From Halodesulfovibrio spirochaetisodalis (GTDB taxonomy: Bacteria > Desulfobacterota > Desulfovibrionia > Desulfovibrionales > Desulfovibrionaceae), in NCBI RefSeq assembly GCF_001672295.1, contig NZ_JXMS01000004.1, positions 95,330 through 159,329 on the forward strand: a DNA stretch of 64,000 nt, in the 5' to 3' direction. Positions 35,801-44,985 of the stretch are shown piece by piece. The notes beneath the pieces were generated by a model. It worked only from the letters and a program-made list of their open reading frames with translations. It made no database searches and had not been told where the DNA came from. Numbering within the stretch: the stretch's first letter is position 1; each line of letters opens with the position of its first letter. The position numbers and the translations under genes were made by a program.

Positions 35801-36773
35801 CACCGCGTCGAGTGGCTGGGCCAAGTGTTACGGTGGCGACATCCTTAACGGTTATCGGGGTATTATCTTCAACCTTGATTACGGCTTTTTCGAGATCAGA
35901 AAGGTTTTTGACAAACCCGACACCACGAATAAGATATTCAACACTGTTAATCTCCATTGTCCGCGCGCCGACATCAAGGTTGGACTGCTTAACGGCTTTA
36001 ATAACCTGCTGCAGGGTAACGCCATAGGCTCGCATTGCAGCAGGGTTAACATCAATCTGATATTCTTTGACAAACCCGCCTACAGAAGCAACTTCTGATA
36101 CACCCTCGGCAGACAGCAGCCCATAGCGTACCAGCCAGTCCTGCACACTGCGCAGTTCATCAAGTCCCCAGCCACCAGTAGGATTTCCTTGGGGGTCGCG
36201 GCCTTCAATAGTGTACCAGAACACTTGCCCAAGGGCTGTGGCATCCGGGCCCAGTGTCGGCTGTACACCAGCCGGAAGCGTACCGGGGGGAAGACTGTTT
36301 AATTTTTCCAGCAACCGTGAGCGTGACCAGTAAAACTCAACATCTTCATTAAATATGACGTAAATGGTTGAGAAGCCGAACATGGAATAACTGCGGACTG
36401 TTTTTACCCCGGGAATCCCCAGTAAGGCTACCGTGAGCGGATAAGTAACCTGATCTTCCATATCCTGCGGGGAGCGTCCTGCCCACGCTGTAAAAACTAT
36501 CTGCTGGTTTTCCCCGATATCGGGAATAGCATCAACCGGAACAGGGTCACGCGGAATACCGCCGAGATCCCAGTCAAACGGCGCAACCATCGCCCCCCAC
36601 CCGATCATCAGAACGGTGAGCAGGATAACAACCAGCTTTTGTTTTAAGCAAAAATAGATAAGCTTTTCTGTAAAGGTGCGTGGAACAACAGTGCTTACTG
36701 ATTCAGCGTCAGGGGCTAGAACGCACTCTTGAGGAGTAGCCTTCTTTTCGGGTGTATTTTCCATATCACTCAC
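32805..36773 (-). CDS. cusA: CusA-type copper/silver RND efflux pump with internal insertion
   Basis: A 1322-residue inner-membrane transporter of the heavy-metal RND family. It shows DVAVDAIPDIGENQ-like start motifs (VPVDAIPDIGENQQIV), the porter domains, and the fourth-helix motif IGTMVDMGIIICENI with the proton-relay acid. It is about 270 residues longer than typical CusA (about 1050). The excess lies after TM6 (from about residue 550), where several extra hydrophobic segments and a soluble stretch are inserted before the second porter half (EFMPPLDEGSFLYMPTTMP). The start is GTG 36773 with a GGGGGAG site; ATG at 36764 is possible. Last gene of the cus operon. Confidence 0.92.
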   Translation of the reverse strand: MSDMENTPEKKATPQECVLAPDAESVSTVVPRTFTEKLIYFCLKQKLVVILLTVLMIGWGAMVAPFDWDLGGIPRDPVPVDAIPDIGENQQIVFTAWAGRSPQDMEDQVTYPLTVALLGIPGVKTVRSYSMFGFSTIYVIFNEDVEFYWSRSRLLEKLNSLPPGTLPAGVQPTLGPDATALGQVFWYTIEGRDPQGNPTGGWGLDELRSVQDWLVRYGLLSAEGVSEVASVGGFVKEYQIDVNPAAMRAYGVTLQQVIKAVKQSNLDVGARTMEINSVEYLIRGVGFVKNLSDLEKAVIKVEDNTPITVKDVATVTLGPATRRGALDKNGAEVVGGVVVARYGENPLAVIKNLKSKIATLSAGLPSKTLADGTVSKLTIVPFYDRSGLIQETLGTLDNALTEEILITIIVVLIAVMHFKSSLVISSLLPLAVLMCFIAMRTLGVDANIVALSGIAIAIGTMVDMGIIICENILKKLEKAPDGADSFKLVFEGVSEVGSAVMTAVATTIISFLPVFVMDGAEGKLFKPLAYTKTFALGASILLSLTVLPLLTHLLFKARRKVRFGTLRSYLIPAVFVVAGVAVGAMVTWWLGLVVGYMGVRRILRDRLPEFLGSTLERVENWVVIIAVTVVLAQHWLPLGPEKGTVANLLFVAGTIGGLMAFFYGFQKMYPFLLRRFLRHKGAFMLVPTSIAAFGMIIWLGFGTFTSWLPDSIRATTPVAALTHAFPGLGKEFMPPLDEGSFLYMPTTMPHASIGEVQDVLAKQDMAIQRIPEVQSAVGKLGRAETPLDPAPVSMIETVINYKPEFLLDASGKRMRFKFTSAKKDYMRSVDNKLLPAEDGYPYLVQGYYERDAAGRLIPDPDGRPFRIWRMALDPEINPDREAWSGIRSSNDIWDAIVKAADMPGVTSAPKLQPIAARIVMLQSGMRAPMGIKVKGPTLPVIEEFGLQLEQYLKQIPSIMPAAVTADRIVGKPYIEIIIDRDAIARYGISIAKVQDVIDSAVGGRVITTTVEGRERYPVRVRYQRELRDSLEGLESILVASATGEQVPLSQLADIKYVRGPQVIKSEDTFLLGYVLFDKQPGYAEVDVVEQARAFLDDKIASGELVVPAGVSFEFAGSYENQIRAQKKLSVILPLALLVIVIILYLQFNAITTTLMVFSGIIVAWSGGFIMIWLYGQDWFLNFSVMGTHMRDLFQVHPINLSVAIWVGFLALFGIASDDGVIMATFLDESKRGSTQKDVEAIRNFVVEGAKKRIRPALMTSATTILALLPILTSTGKGADIMVPMAIPSFGGMSIALLTVFVVPVLYCWVEERKLKRQGDVEE

Positions 36774-36782
36774 AGGCTCCCC

Positions 36783-38963
36783 CTAGTCCACAGCAAGCTG
36801 CTTTTTCACTTCGCCGCAATTGAACATTTTTGCCCCGAAATACGGATTACGAATGCTTTCATCCTGCTGCAACCAACTTGCACCTTTGTTGTCAAAGGCC
36901 ATTGGGCAATGCACCTCAAACACATCACCTTTCAATACAATGCCCATTTTCTTTGCCACATTGAGTAATCCGTTTGAGATAGTGAAAAAACCTTTACGCA
37001 TTGATTCGATATCGGATGCATTGCGCATTTCCGCAATACCGGTCGTCATCAAGCGTTTGTTGTCTGTCCAGAGTTTGGATGCCTGTTTTGATAAGCCGGA
37101 AGCGGACACTGCGTTCAATGACGCAGCAAAACCTTTCAGGGCAACACGCGCACCGTCTGGATTATCCTTACTTAACGCCTCGGAAACACCAATGTATGCG
37201 ACCAGTGCTGACCCGATCTGGGTTTTAAATTTTTCTGGAACCTGCACAACAGGTACAAGAGATTTCGCTGCGCTTTGCACACCGAATGCTTTTTTCAGTG
37301 CTGCATAGTGTGCCTGTGCCAACGCAAACAGTTCATGCTGGCGCTTAAAGGAATCTGCTTCAGCACCTAAAATGCAGTCATTTACCAGCAGCATGCCATG
37401 TTCTTTCCACGCGAGCATTGCTTCGCCTTCAAGCATCCATGTTTCTATTGAACGCAGCTTTGTGCCAATCTGCTCGAATAATGCTTTGGTGCGGGCTTCA
37501 TCTCTTTGCTGCAATGCCAGCTGTAATGCCTCAAAATCCTTATTCATAAAATAGAGCTTAGAAACAAGAATGGAAGGAGCGCCCAAATGGTCAGAACCGT
37601 GATCATGCCCTTCATGAGCACTATGATCGACAGAAATATGCCCACCTGCGGTGTCACTCATCATACTTGGTTTGGCTTTAATCTGAAGCGCACTGTCCAG
37701 CTTGAATGCCCCGTTGCTGACTACAAGCTCACCTTCTTCAAGGCCGCTTTTAACCACATATGTACCGTTAGACTTTGCGCCGAGTACGATCTCGCGTCCT
37801 TCGTATGTGCCTTCTTTTTCAGGATTCTGCACATAAACAATGGCGCGCTTACCCGTTATCAGCGCAGCAGAAACAGGAATCACCAGTGAAGAGTCATCAC
37901 TGTCTGCTGTCTTTTTCTGCACAGCCTGCACAAACATTCCCGGTTTAAGCTTTCCATTAGGGTTCGCTACCTCAATGCGCACCGCAACGGTACGGGTTTT
38001 CTGGTTTACAGCAGGATCAATATATACAATCCGCCCTGTAAACTGCTCACCAGGGAAGGCTTCAGCCGTAAAGGAAACGTTGTCCCCTTCTTTAATCCAC
38101 GGCAAATCGCTTTCATATGCATCCAGCACAACCCACACAGCAGAAAGGTCAGCAATAGAATACAGCGGTTGTCCCGCCTTTACATACGCGCCTTCCACAA
38201 CGTCTTTGCGAATAACAATACCCGCCTGCGGTGCATACACCGTAAGGTTTTTTGAAGGGGTGTCTTTTTTGGCAATGGCTGCTATCTGCCCTTCTGATAA
38301 ACCGAGAAGACGCAGCTTTTCTTTTGCAGCAGCAATATTGTTTTGCACTGATTTTCGTATAATTGAGGAACTTCGGGAGGTGACTTTTGCCATAGCGGCT
38401 TGAGCCTGAATCAGGTCAGCCTGAGCAGAATACAGTTCAGGGCTATAGATAACCGCCATAGGTTGCCCTTTGCGAACTGTGCTGCCTGTCTTGGCAATAA
38501 GCAGACGGTCGATACGTCCCGCTGTCCATGCACTGATTGTTTCCACGCGGGATTCATCATAATCGACCTTACCGACCATCCGTCGTCCGGCAACAACAGC
38601 CTTGCGGACAACCGGTGTTACTTCAACTTCTGCAAGCTTGCGGGCATTGCTATCAAGCTCAATCTGACGATAGCTTTCCGCCGCAGCTCTATTGGCGTCG
38701 ATTTCCAGTTTAATCAAATCCATGAAACACAGCGGGCACTTCCCCGGCTGAGGCAATTGAATTTGCGGGTGCATAGAACATGTCCAGACAACTTTGCCTT
38801 CTGCCTGTCCTTCTTCCGAACCTTGCTTGGCAGAATCCATATGAACAACATCTGTCAGCTCATCACCGGCAGGCATAAATATGCCGGATGCCCATATACC
38901 GCCAGCCAACGCAATGGCGGCTGCACCAAAAACAATTTTACCCATACCACGAGGTAACTGCAT
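36783..38963 (-). CDS. cusB: CusB-type periplasmic adaptor with HMBD and DUF3347-like domains
   Basis: A 726-residue membrane-fusion protein. After an N-terminal membrane anchor comes a heavy-metal-binding domain (about 58-85, CSMHPQIQLPQPGKCPLC), then the HlyD-type hairpin, lipoyl and beta-barrel domains (to about 470). A His-rich linker (HSAHEGHDHGSDH) leads to a C-terminal DUF3347-like region ending with HCPMAFDNKGASW and NPYFGAKMFNCG. The fused parts give several copper sites. The ATG at 38963 has GGAG 7 nt upstream; longer frames are unsupported. Confidence 0.92.
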   Translation of the reverse strand: MQLPRGMGKIVFGAAAIALAGGIWASGIFMPAGDELTDVVHMDSAKQGSEEGQAEGKVVWTCSMHPQIQLPQPGKCPLCFMDLIKLEIDANRAAAESYRQIELDSNARKLAEVEVTPVVRKAVVAGRRMVGKVDYDESRVETISAWTAGRIDRLLIAKTGSTVRKGQPMAVIYSPELYSAQADLIQAQAAMAKVTSRSSSIIRKSVQNNIAAAKEKLRLLGLSEGQIAAIAKKDTPSKNLTVYAPQAGIVIRKDVVEGAYVKAGQPLYSIADLSAVWVVLDAYESDLPWIKEGDNVSFTAEAFPGEQFTGRIVYIDPAVNQKTRTVAVRIEVANPNGKLKPGMFVQAVQKKTADSDDSSLVIPVSAALITGKRAIVYVQNPEKEGTYEGREIVLGAKSNGTYVVKSGLEEGELVVSNGAFKLDSALQIKAKPSMMSDTAGGHISVDHSAHEGHDHGSDHLGAPSILVSKLYFMNKDFEALQLALQQRDEARTKALFEQIGTKLRSIETWMLEGEAMLAWKEHGMLLVNDCILGAEADSFKRQHELFALAQAHYAALKKAFGVQSAAKSLVPVVQVPEKFKTQIGSALVAYIGVSEALSKDNPDGARVALKGFAASLNAVSASGLSKQASKLWTDNKRLMTTGIAEMRNASDIESMRKGFFTISNGLLNVAKKMGIVLKGDVFEVHCPMAFDNKGASWLQQDESIRNPYFGAKMFNCGEVKKQLAVD

Positions 38964-39026
38964 CTCATTTCTCCAAAACGCCACACGCGCTCCCAACATA
39001 CCGCGTTGGAAGCGCGTATGAACCAA

Positions 39027-39287
39027 TTATTTAACGACTTCTACTTCAACGCCCTGTTTTTCGAGCTTTTTAATGAAAAACGCAGGGTTCTTTTTAAACT
39101 TCGGCAGGCACATCTGGCAGCAGAAATAGACGCGCTTACCTTTATGGTCTGCATAGAGGTCTTTGGTAATTTCGTTGCCCATTACAGGACACTTAGTCTG
39201 CGGAGTGCCCGCAAAACCTGCTGTAGCCGGCAACACAAATGTGATGATAGCCAGTGCCAGCACAGTGATTTTTACAAGTGATTTCAT
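39027..39287 (-). CDS. Periplasmic YHS-domain metal-binding protein
   Basis: 86 residues with a signal peptide (MKSLVKITVLALAIITFV, cleavage near GFAG) and a YHS/TRASH-like domain: CPVMGNEITKDLYADHKGKR followed by VYFCCQMCLPKFKKNP. The Cys/Met set suggests a copper-binding chaperone or sensor for the pump. The ATG at 39287 is chosen because GAGGAG is then 6 nt upstream. It lies between cusC and cusB. Confidence 0.85.
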   Translation of the reverse strand: MKSLVKITVLALAIITFVLPATAGFAGTPQTKCPVMGNEITKDLYADHKGKRVYFCCQMCLPKFKKNPAFFIKKLEKQGVEVEVVK

Positions 39288-39307
39288 TCTCATCTCCTCG
39301 TTTTTTT

Positions 39308-40639
39308 CTAATTAATTCTTACATCAAGTTCAGGCGGTGGTAAGGGCAAGCCTTTCACTTTTGCTGTGTGCTTTTGCAAGACAGGCAACTCTTTCCCCAC
39401 CAGTTGTTCCAGTTGTGCAATGCGTTGTGCCTGATCTGTCAGGGCACGCGCCTGAGCAATGTACAGCTCAAAATATGTTTTTTCTGCGGCTATAACCTGT
39501 TGCAGATCAACCTTACCGCTCTGGTACGCTTCCAGCGTAACCTCAACAGACTGCTCTGCTTTCGGAATCAGGCTTTCATCATATAACGCAATCTGCCGCA
39601 CAGCATCGCGGTAGCGAAAAAGCTCCAGTTCCAGATCTGCCAGCAGCACATCCTTTCGGCCTTTCTTTGCCTGAATCGCTACCAGCCGCTTTTCCCTGCC
39701 TTCCTCAACAGCAGCATCCCTGCTGTCCTGCCATAACGGAATGTTCACACTTACACTTGCTATGACAGGATCATTCCCGTTCTGGGTAGGATTTCCTGAC
39801 CGAGCTTTATCAGTATATATGGATGTAATCCCCAGTGTGAAATCAGGATAATAGTTCTTCTCTGCCAATACGATTTGTGCATCTGCACTGGCTAACTGCT
39901 GATCAAAGCTCAGTAATTCAGGATTTGTCTTTTCCAGAAGTGCGATGAGTTCTTTGCCGTCAATCCCGAGTTCCAGTTCTGCAATATCGGAGAGGTAAAC
40001 CGGACACTCCACGTCACGCCCCATAGCAGCATTAAGACGTGCCTGTAGCGGGACAAGCATGTCTTCAAGAGAAGCCTTTCTGTTTCGGGTAGAATCAAGC
40101 TCGACTTGTGTACGAAGTACGTCTGAATATAAAACGTTTCCGGCAGTGTATCTGGCACGAATGGTTGCTTCTAAAAATTCCAGCAACTCGACCTGCTCAC
40201 CTGTCAGCTGAATAGCGCGCTGCAAATAGACAAGTTCGTAATAGGCAACCTTCACGTCACGATAAATTTTTGTTTTGATACTGTCGGCTCTGGCCTTCAG
40301 CACATCGGAATCGCGCAGGGCAATTTTCTCTTTGGTACTCAGTTTCCCAAGCCACGGAAATTTCTGCGTAAGCCCGTAGCTCATCCGTTGCGGACCGACA
40401 CGAGTTTCAACAGGAACGATGTACACACCAAAGGTTAATTGCGGATCCGGCAGTGTGGACACTTGCGGAGCCTTTTGCACAGCCGCCTTCCACTTACTGA
40501 ATGCTGCCAGCAGCTCCCCGTTGTTTTGCGCTGCCACCTTTAAATACGATGGTAACGGATTCGGCTGCTCCTCAGCTGCATATAAATCGCCCACAGCAAC
40601 AAGCAAGAGCCATACTATAACAAAAAGACGTGAAAACAT
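39308..40639 (-). CDS. cusC: CusC/TolC-family outer-membrane efflux protein
   Basis: A 443-residue outer-membrane channel with an N-terminal signal sequence (MFSRLFVIVWLLLVAVGDLYA) and two TolC repeats of long helices with the pattern of heptads. Typical phrases are NNGELLAAFSKWKAAVQ, SLPDPQLTFGVY-like LPDPQLTFG, and YYPDFTLGIT. No lipobox cysteine, unlike E. coli CusC. It completes the tripartite pump with cusB and cusA. The ATG at 40639 has GAGGGAG; the longer frame is rejected. Confidence 0.9.
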   Translation of the reverse strand: MFSRLFVIVWLLLVAVGDLYAAEEQPNPLPSYLKVAAQNNGELLAAFSKWKAAVQKAPQVSTLPDPQLTFGVYIVPVETRVGPQRMSYGLTQKFPWLGKLSTKEKIALRDSDVLKARADSIKTKIYRDVKVAYYELVYLQRAIQLTGEQVELLEFLEATIRARYTAGNVLYSDVLRTQVELDSTRNRKASLEDMLVPLQARLNAAMGRDVECPVYLSDIAELELGIDGKELIALLEKTNPELLSFDQQLASADAQIVLAEKNYYPDFTLGITSIYTDKARSGNPTQNGNDPVIASVSVNIPLWQDSRDAAVEEGREKRLVAIQAKKGRKDVLLADLELELFRYRDAVRQIALYDESLIPKAEQSVEVTLEAYQSGKVDLQQVIAAEKTYFELYIAQARALTDQAQRIAQLEQLVGKELPVLQKHTAKVKGLPLPPPELDVRIN

Positions 40640-41167
40640 ACTCCCTCTCTTACAGTTATGTCGCACAGGTATAAAACGTATATAATCAAGCAATTACAAT
40701 GGTAGTTATTATTTTCTGTAAAATATTGGAGTGTGCTTCCGCCCCATCCCTTTCAAATGAGAAGCAAAATCAATACCACACCACTCAATCCTTACTATTT
40801 CAGTCAGGTATGGCCACATCTTACTGAAACTGCAATTCTTTTTTTAATAAAAGTGTAGAATTTTTATACAGGTACATATTGAAAAAACAGCAACTGTCTA
40901 CTTTTTATACAGCCTGCCAGTAAGCCATCTTTGCTCGCACCCTTTAAAAAAACAGCTGCTCATACCTGCAATATGAAAAATAACAGATGACGCATGGCTA
41001 CTTGATCTACCAATATAAAAATGGCTACCTTGTGGGGATAGGGACACATAGCCCAAAACAAGCTCTCCCTGCTTGATGGCACCCGTAATTTCACTCAACA
41101 ACAGCAGATGAAAATTTTCAGGATACCCTGCATACACTTTTCTGCCCAACCGGATTACTTCATCGAT
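40640..41167. other. Divergent intergenic region cusC / ABC ATPase
   Basis: About 530 bp, AT-rich, holding the two divergent start regions. I see no clear CueR- or CusR-type operator, no RNA gene and no credible ORF. A TTG-started minus-strand frame (40898-41182) has no ribosome site. Confidence 0.5.
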
Positions 41168-42676
41168 ATGCCGATTCTTCAATTTGATACTGTAAGTGTA
41201 CGTAAAGGGCAGATTATGGCTCTTGCCAATGTCTCATGGGAACTGCTCGAAGGGCAAAACTGGGCTGTTATCGGTGGGAACGGTGCCGGAAAAAGCACCT
41301 TTCTTTCACTTGTTCGAGGAGATATATGGCCTACCCAGAATATGGGAGTGCGCCATTATTTCAATGACGATGGTAGCCGCTCCCTTTCGCCCATAGGATT
41401 CCGAGAACACACCACGACAATTTCTGCGGAGCTGATTGAACATTATCTGCATCTGGAACGGGGCATTACAGGTAAAACCCTGCTTATGAGCGGCCTGCAC
41501 AATACTCCACTGATATATACTCCACCGACACAAGATGAGTGGAACGAAGTATATGCTCTGGCAGAACGCATGGGTGTCACATCGCTGTTAGATAAACCGC
41601 TGACTGAATGTTCGACAGGTCAACTCAAACGGCTTTTTCTCGCCCGTGCATTAGCAAGTAAACCGCACATCCTTTTTCTTGATGAATATGCAGACGGTCT
41701 TGATCGCCAATCACGAAAAGAGATTATGGAACTCATCGACCGGCTGGCTGAATCAGGTGTACAAATCCTTTGTGCAACACACAGGGCAACTGAACTTCCT
41801 GCCTGTATAAACCGCATCCTGTTGCTGGAAAACGGAAGTATTGTTCATGCCGGAGCGCGGACAATCAGCGCCACTCAAGAACCAGCACCTGTGCTTACGT
41901 CCTCTGCTACCACGCCGGACAGCATTCGTCAGACAGCAAGCATGGACTTTTCTTTACTGCCACAACCTACACCTGCTGGCTCAGAACCAGTTATCTACAT
42001 GAACAACGCTACGGCAGGTATCGTACAACATGCCAGTCTTACTATTGAAGCTGGCGACCGATGGATGATTACAGGTGCCAACGGAGCAGGCAAATCAACG
42101 TTATTGCGGATGATCACAGGAGAGCTGCCTGCAGCTCTAGGAGGTACCGTCCGGTGGTTCGGTCAGGAGCGGATGCCGGAAAGTGACGAATACAAAAACT
42201 TCTGGGCAATAAAGCAACGCATGGGAATTGTCTCCCCTCTCCTGCAAACACTGCATAGAATGGACATTACGGTGCTGGATGTGGTGGTTTCCGGTTTCTG
42301 GCAACACATCGGAGTACATACGTTTCCTACTGCGGCTATGATCGAACAAGCTGAAAGCACATTGTCTGCCCTCGGCATACACAACCTTGCAGAACGCAGC
42401 GCAAACACGCTTTCGTATGGACAGTTGCGTAAGGCTATTATTGCACGCGCACTGGTAAACAGCCCCAGCCTGTTGATTTTGGATGAACCATTCAGCGGTC
42501 TGGATGCTCCATCACGTAATGACATGCGCACTATCCTCAACATGCTTGCTGAAAAAGGGCTGACTATGGTGCTTGCCACTCATCACCCTGCAGAGTCACA
42601 CGATTGGGCAACGCATGCTGCTACTATTGATAACGGAACCGTGACCATCTGCACTTCAACATCATGTGATACATAA
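41168..42676 (+). CDS. ModF-like tandem ABC ATPase
   Basis: About 502 residues with two complete ABC cassettes and no membrane part. First: Walker A GGNGAGKSTFL, signature variant CSTGQLKRLF, Walker B HILFLDEYADGLD. Second: GANGAGKSTLL, LSYGQLRKAIIARAL, LLILDEPFSGLDA. This matches ModF-like proteins, whose role is unclear; their closest relatives sit near molybdate genes, none of which are visible. The ATG at 41168 gives the family start (MPILQFDTVSV); an in-frame ATG at 41108 is possible; neither has a good ribosome site. Confidence 0.87.
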   Translation: MPILQFDTVSVRKGQIMALANVSWELLEGQNWAVIGGNGAGKSTFLSLVRGDIWPTQNMGVRHYFNDDGSRSLSPIGFREHTTTISAELIEHYLHLERGITGKTLLMSGLHNTPLIYTPPTQDEWNEVYALAERMGVTSLLDKPLTECSTGQLKRLFLARALASKPHILFLDEYADGLDRQSRKEIMELIDRLAESGVQILCATHRATELPACINRILLLENGSIVHAGARTISATQEPAPVLTSSATTPDSIRQTASMDFSLLPQPTPAGSEPVIYMNNATAGIVQHASLTIEAGDRWMITGANGAGKSTLLRMITGELPAALGGTVRWFGQERMPESDEYKNFWAIKQRMGIVSPLLQTLHRMDITVLDVVVSGFWQHIGVHTFPTAAMIEQAESTLSALGIHNLAERSANTLSYGQLRKAIIARALVNSPSLLILDEPFSGLDAPSRNDMRTILNMLAEKGLTMVLATHHPAESHDWATHAATIDNGTVTICTSTSCDT

Positions 42677-42809
42677 AGCAACTCTGCTTACATCTCGATG
42701 GCTTTCCCCATGTATGCATTTATCACAATACTGCATGTATCAATCTGGTATGATTCACCGATACCCAACAGCAGTCTGACTTGCTGCTTCAGCCCTATCG
42801 GAGAATCAT

Positions 42810-44495
42810 ATGAAAATAACCATATCCGAGTATCTCCTGCGGAGACTTAAAGAACGTGATGTGAACGTTCTTTTTGGTATTCCAGGCGACTATGTTCTGC
42901 CTTTTTTCAACAACTTGCTGGATGGCAACCACGGTGTACGGCATATCGGCACCTGTAATGAATTGAACGCAGCGTACTGTGCTGACGGCTACGCAAAGCT
43001 GTCCGGTTTTGGTGCAGCCGCAGTGACTTTCGGACCGGGGTCACTCAATACCAGCAATGCTGTCGCAGGGGCATATGCTGATGATACTCCCATCCTTATT
43101 ATTGCCGGAGCCCCTGCAGTTCAAATAATGCGTACACCGACACACAGGCTCCTTCATCACGCTATCGATACAAATTTCTCTGCCAACATCGATATCTTCT
43201 CCCCCATCACATGTGTTTCAAAGCAGTTACTGCACATAGACACTGCCCCTTCAGAAATCGATGACGTCATCCGCACCTGTTATCAGACAAAAAAACCGGC
43301 ATATCTGGAAATCCCATACGATTTGCAAACAGCGCTTGTTGATCCACCAACTGCCCCTATAGACCTCATGCTGTTTCAGTCATCAGAACAGGAGCTTACT
43401 GCAGCAGTAGAAAACACGCTGGAGCTTATCAACAATGCATCTTCACGCGCAGTCATAACAGGACACCTTCTCCGCAGAGAAAATTGCATTACTGAAGGCA
43501 TAGAAATCGTTGAAAATATCGGCGCAACAACTGCCACAACGTTTTGTGGAAAATTACCTGATTTTGAAGAACATCCCCATAGCGTGGGCGTCTACACAGG
43601 CGCAATGAGCCAGACATTCACAAAAGAAAAAATTGAAGGTGCGGATCTTCTTCTGAATCTGGGGCGGACAAATAATGAATTCGACACCGGCATTTTCACG
43701 ACCAAAACAGGCAAAGAACAAGATGTCATTCACGTTCACCATGACCACGTCATCATAAACGACCAGCATTTTGCCAATGTATATCTGCGTGATTTTATTC
43801 CTGCGCTGGCTGAAGAATCCCGTACAATAACGCCTGTTCCCGTTTCTGTCCCGTTTGATACCAAACGATTTGCATTTCAACGTAGTGAAGCCTTTGTCCC
43901 CACAGGTAATAATCTCACCATAGACAGGCTCTTTGTACAATTTGCCAATTTCCTGCAGGAGGGGGACATCGTATTTGGTGACACCGGAGGCTACATTAAT
44001 AGCTCACAAACCGAATTTCCTGCTAACAGTGAAGTCTTCGGATGTGGAAACTGGGCATCCCTCGGAAGTGGTTTTGGTATGTTTGTCGGTGGAACACTGG
44101 CTCCACAGGCACGATCCAGACGCCGGATATGCATTACCGGCGATGGTGGATTCCAAATGACCGCTCAGGAGCTATCCACACTGATTCGGGAGAAAACTGA
44201 CTCCATCATCATAGTTCTTGATAATGCAGGATATGGCGCTGAAAGAGCCATTTATCCAGACAAGTTCCGCTCTTATAACGACATTCAAGTCTGGAATTAC
44301 GAACTGCTTCCAGAGGCTTTTGGCGGAATAAAAGGTGTGGACTGCATGAGCTATGTTGCACGGACTGAAAAAGAACTAGCAGATGTTTTTAGCAACTTGG
44401 ATACGCCGAAAGGTGTTCATCTTATCCGTATTCACCTTGCGCCAAATGACTCAGCAACATTCAACTTACAATTCAGCCAATCATTACGGCATTAA
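42810..44495 (+). CDS. Thiamine-diphosphate 2-oxoacid decarboxylase (pyruvate/indolepyruvate type)
   Basis: A 561-residue ThDP enzyme of the pyruvate decarboxylase family. The N-terminal glutamate (CNELNAAYCADGYA), the paired histidines (LLHHAI), the ThDP-Mg motif GDGGFQMTAQELSTL and NAGYGAERAI with its catalytic Glu are present, so it should non-oxidatively decarboxylate a 2-oxoacid to an aldehyde. The substrate cannot be told from sequence; pyruvate, indolepyruvate and branched-chain oxoacids are all possible. GGAG lies 6 nt before the ATG. Monocistronic, downstream of the ABC gene. Confidence 0.9.
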   Translation: MKITISEYLLRRLKERDVNVLFGIPGDYVLPFFNNLLDGNHGVRHIGTCNELNAAYCADGYAKLSGFGAAAVTFGPGSLNTSNAVAGAYADDTPILIIAGAPAVQIMRTPTHRLLHHAIDTNFSANIDIFSPITCVSKQLLHIDTAPSEIDDVIRTCYQTKKPAYLEIPYDLQTALVDPPTAPIDLMLFQSSEQELTAAVENTLELINNASSRAVITGHLLRRENCITEGIEIVENIGATTATTFCGKLPDFEEHPHSVGVYTGAMSQTFTKEKIEGADLLLNLGRTNNEFDTGIFTTKTGKEQDVIHVHHDHVIINDQHFANVYLRDFIPALAEESRTITPVPVSVPFDTKRFAFQRSEAFVPTGNNLTIDRLFVQFANFLQEGDIVFGDTGGYINSSQTEFPANSEVFGCGNWASLGSGFGMFVGGTLAPQARSRRRICITGDGGFQMTAQELSTLIREKTDSIIIVLDNAGYGAERAIYPDKFRSYNDIQVWNYELLPEAFGGIKGVDCMSYVARTEKELADVFSNLDTPKGVHLIRIHLAPNDSATFNLQFSQSLRH

Positions 44496-44840
44496 AATAA
44501 GAAAAGCTTTCCTCGGCGCCTCTGTTTTCAGGGGCGTTGAGGCATCCAGCCTAACCATAATCTTTTCTTACCTCACCCCACAGACGTACTCTGATAAATC
44601 CACATCGAGTACGTTGCCCCTGCTGCATACAATGGCTTTTCACTATTGTATCTACCCGCTCCTCTCAGCGTTCTTTCGCACACCTCACCGTACAGGACAT
44701 TACTAGATAGTTTTTTACTGATTTTTTAATTTCAAGTGCTTTCTTTTTTCCAGTGCACTAGAGCGAGAAGCTATATTACGTAATTATAAATGAACAAAAA
44801 CAATTTAACACTTCAATATGCGACGCAACTTACTCCTAAA

Positions 44841-44885
44841 GAAACCGTTTACACAACATCATAACAACAATGTGTAAACGGTTTC
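44841..44885. repeat. Perfect 15-bp inverted repeat with LacI-type operator look
   Basis: GAAACCGTTTACACA and TGTGTAAACGGTTTC flank a 15-nt loop. The right arm plus two bases (TGTAAACGGTTTCG) fits the LacI/GalR-type operator pattern TGWNANCGNTNWCA at all but the last base. The element could be a pair of operators for glpT, or an intrinsic terminator, since GTTTTAAAA follows. Confidence 0.6.
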
Positions 44886-44955
44886 GTTTTAAAAAACCTT
44901 TATACCACTTATTAGCACTAATAAAAAAGAGTAGATGTATACGGTTACAATTCTA

Positions 44956-44985
44956 TTACAGTACCATAAGAACTATTGCTATATT
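44956..44985 (+). promoter_or_regulatory. Possible glpT promoter
   Basis: TTACAG (44956-44961), 18 nt, TATATT (44980-44985). Start would give a leader of about 140 nt. The -10 is good, the -35 moderate. Confidence 0.35.

Noticed and set aside
40898..41182. A 94-codon minus-strand frame between cusC and the ABC ATPase
   Set aside because: It starts at TTG without a ribosome site, overlaps the start of the ABC gene and has no recognisable family.
44383..44706. A 107-codon frame overlapping the end of the decarboxylase gene
   Set aside because: It lies in another frame of a real gene and runs into non-coding AT-rich DNA without a ribosome site.
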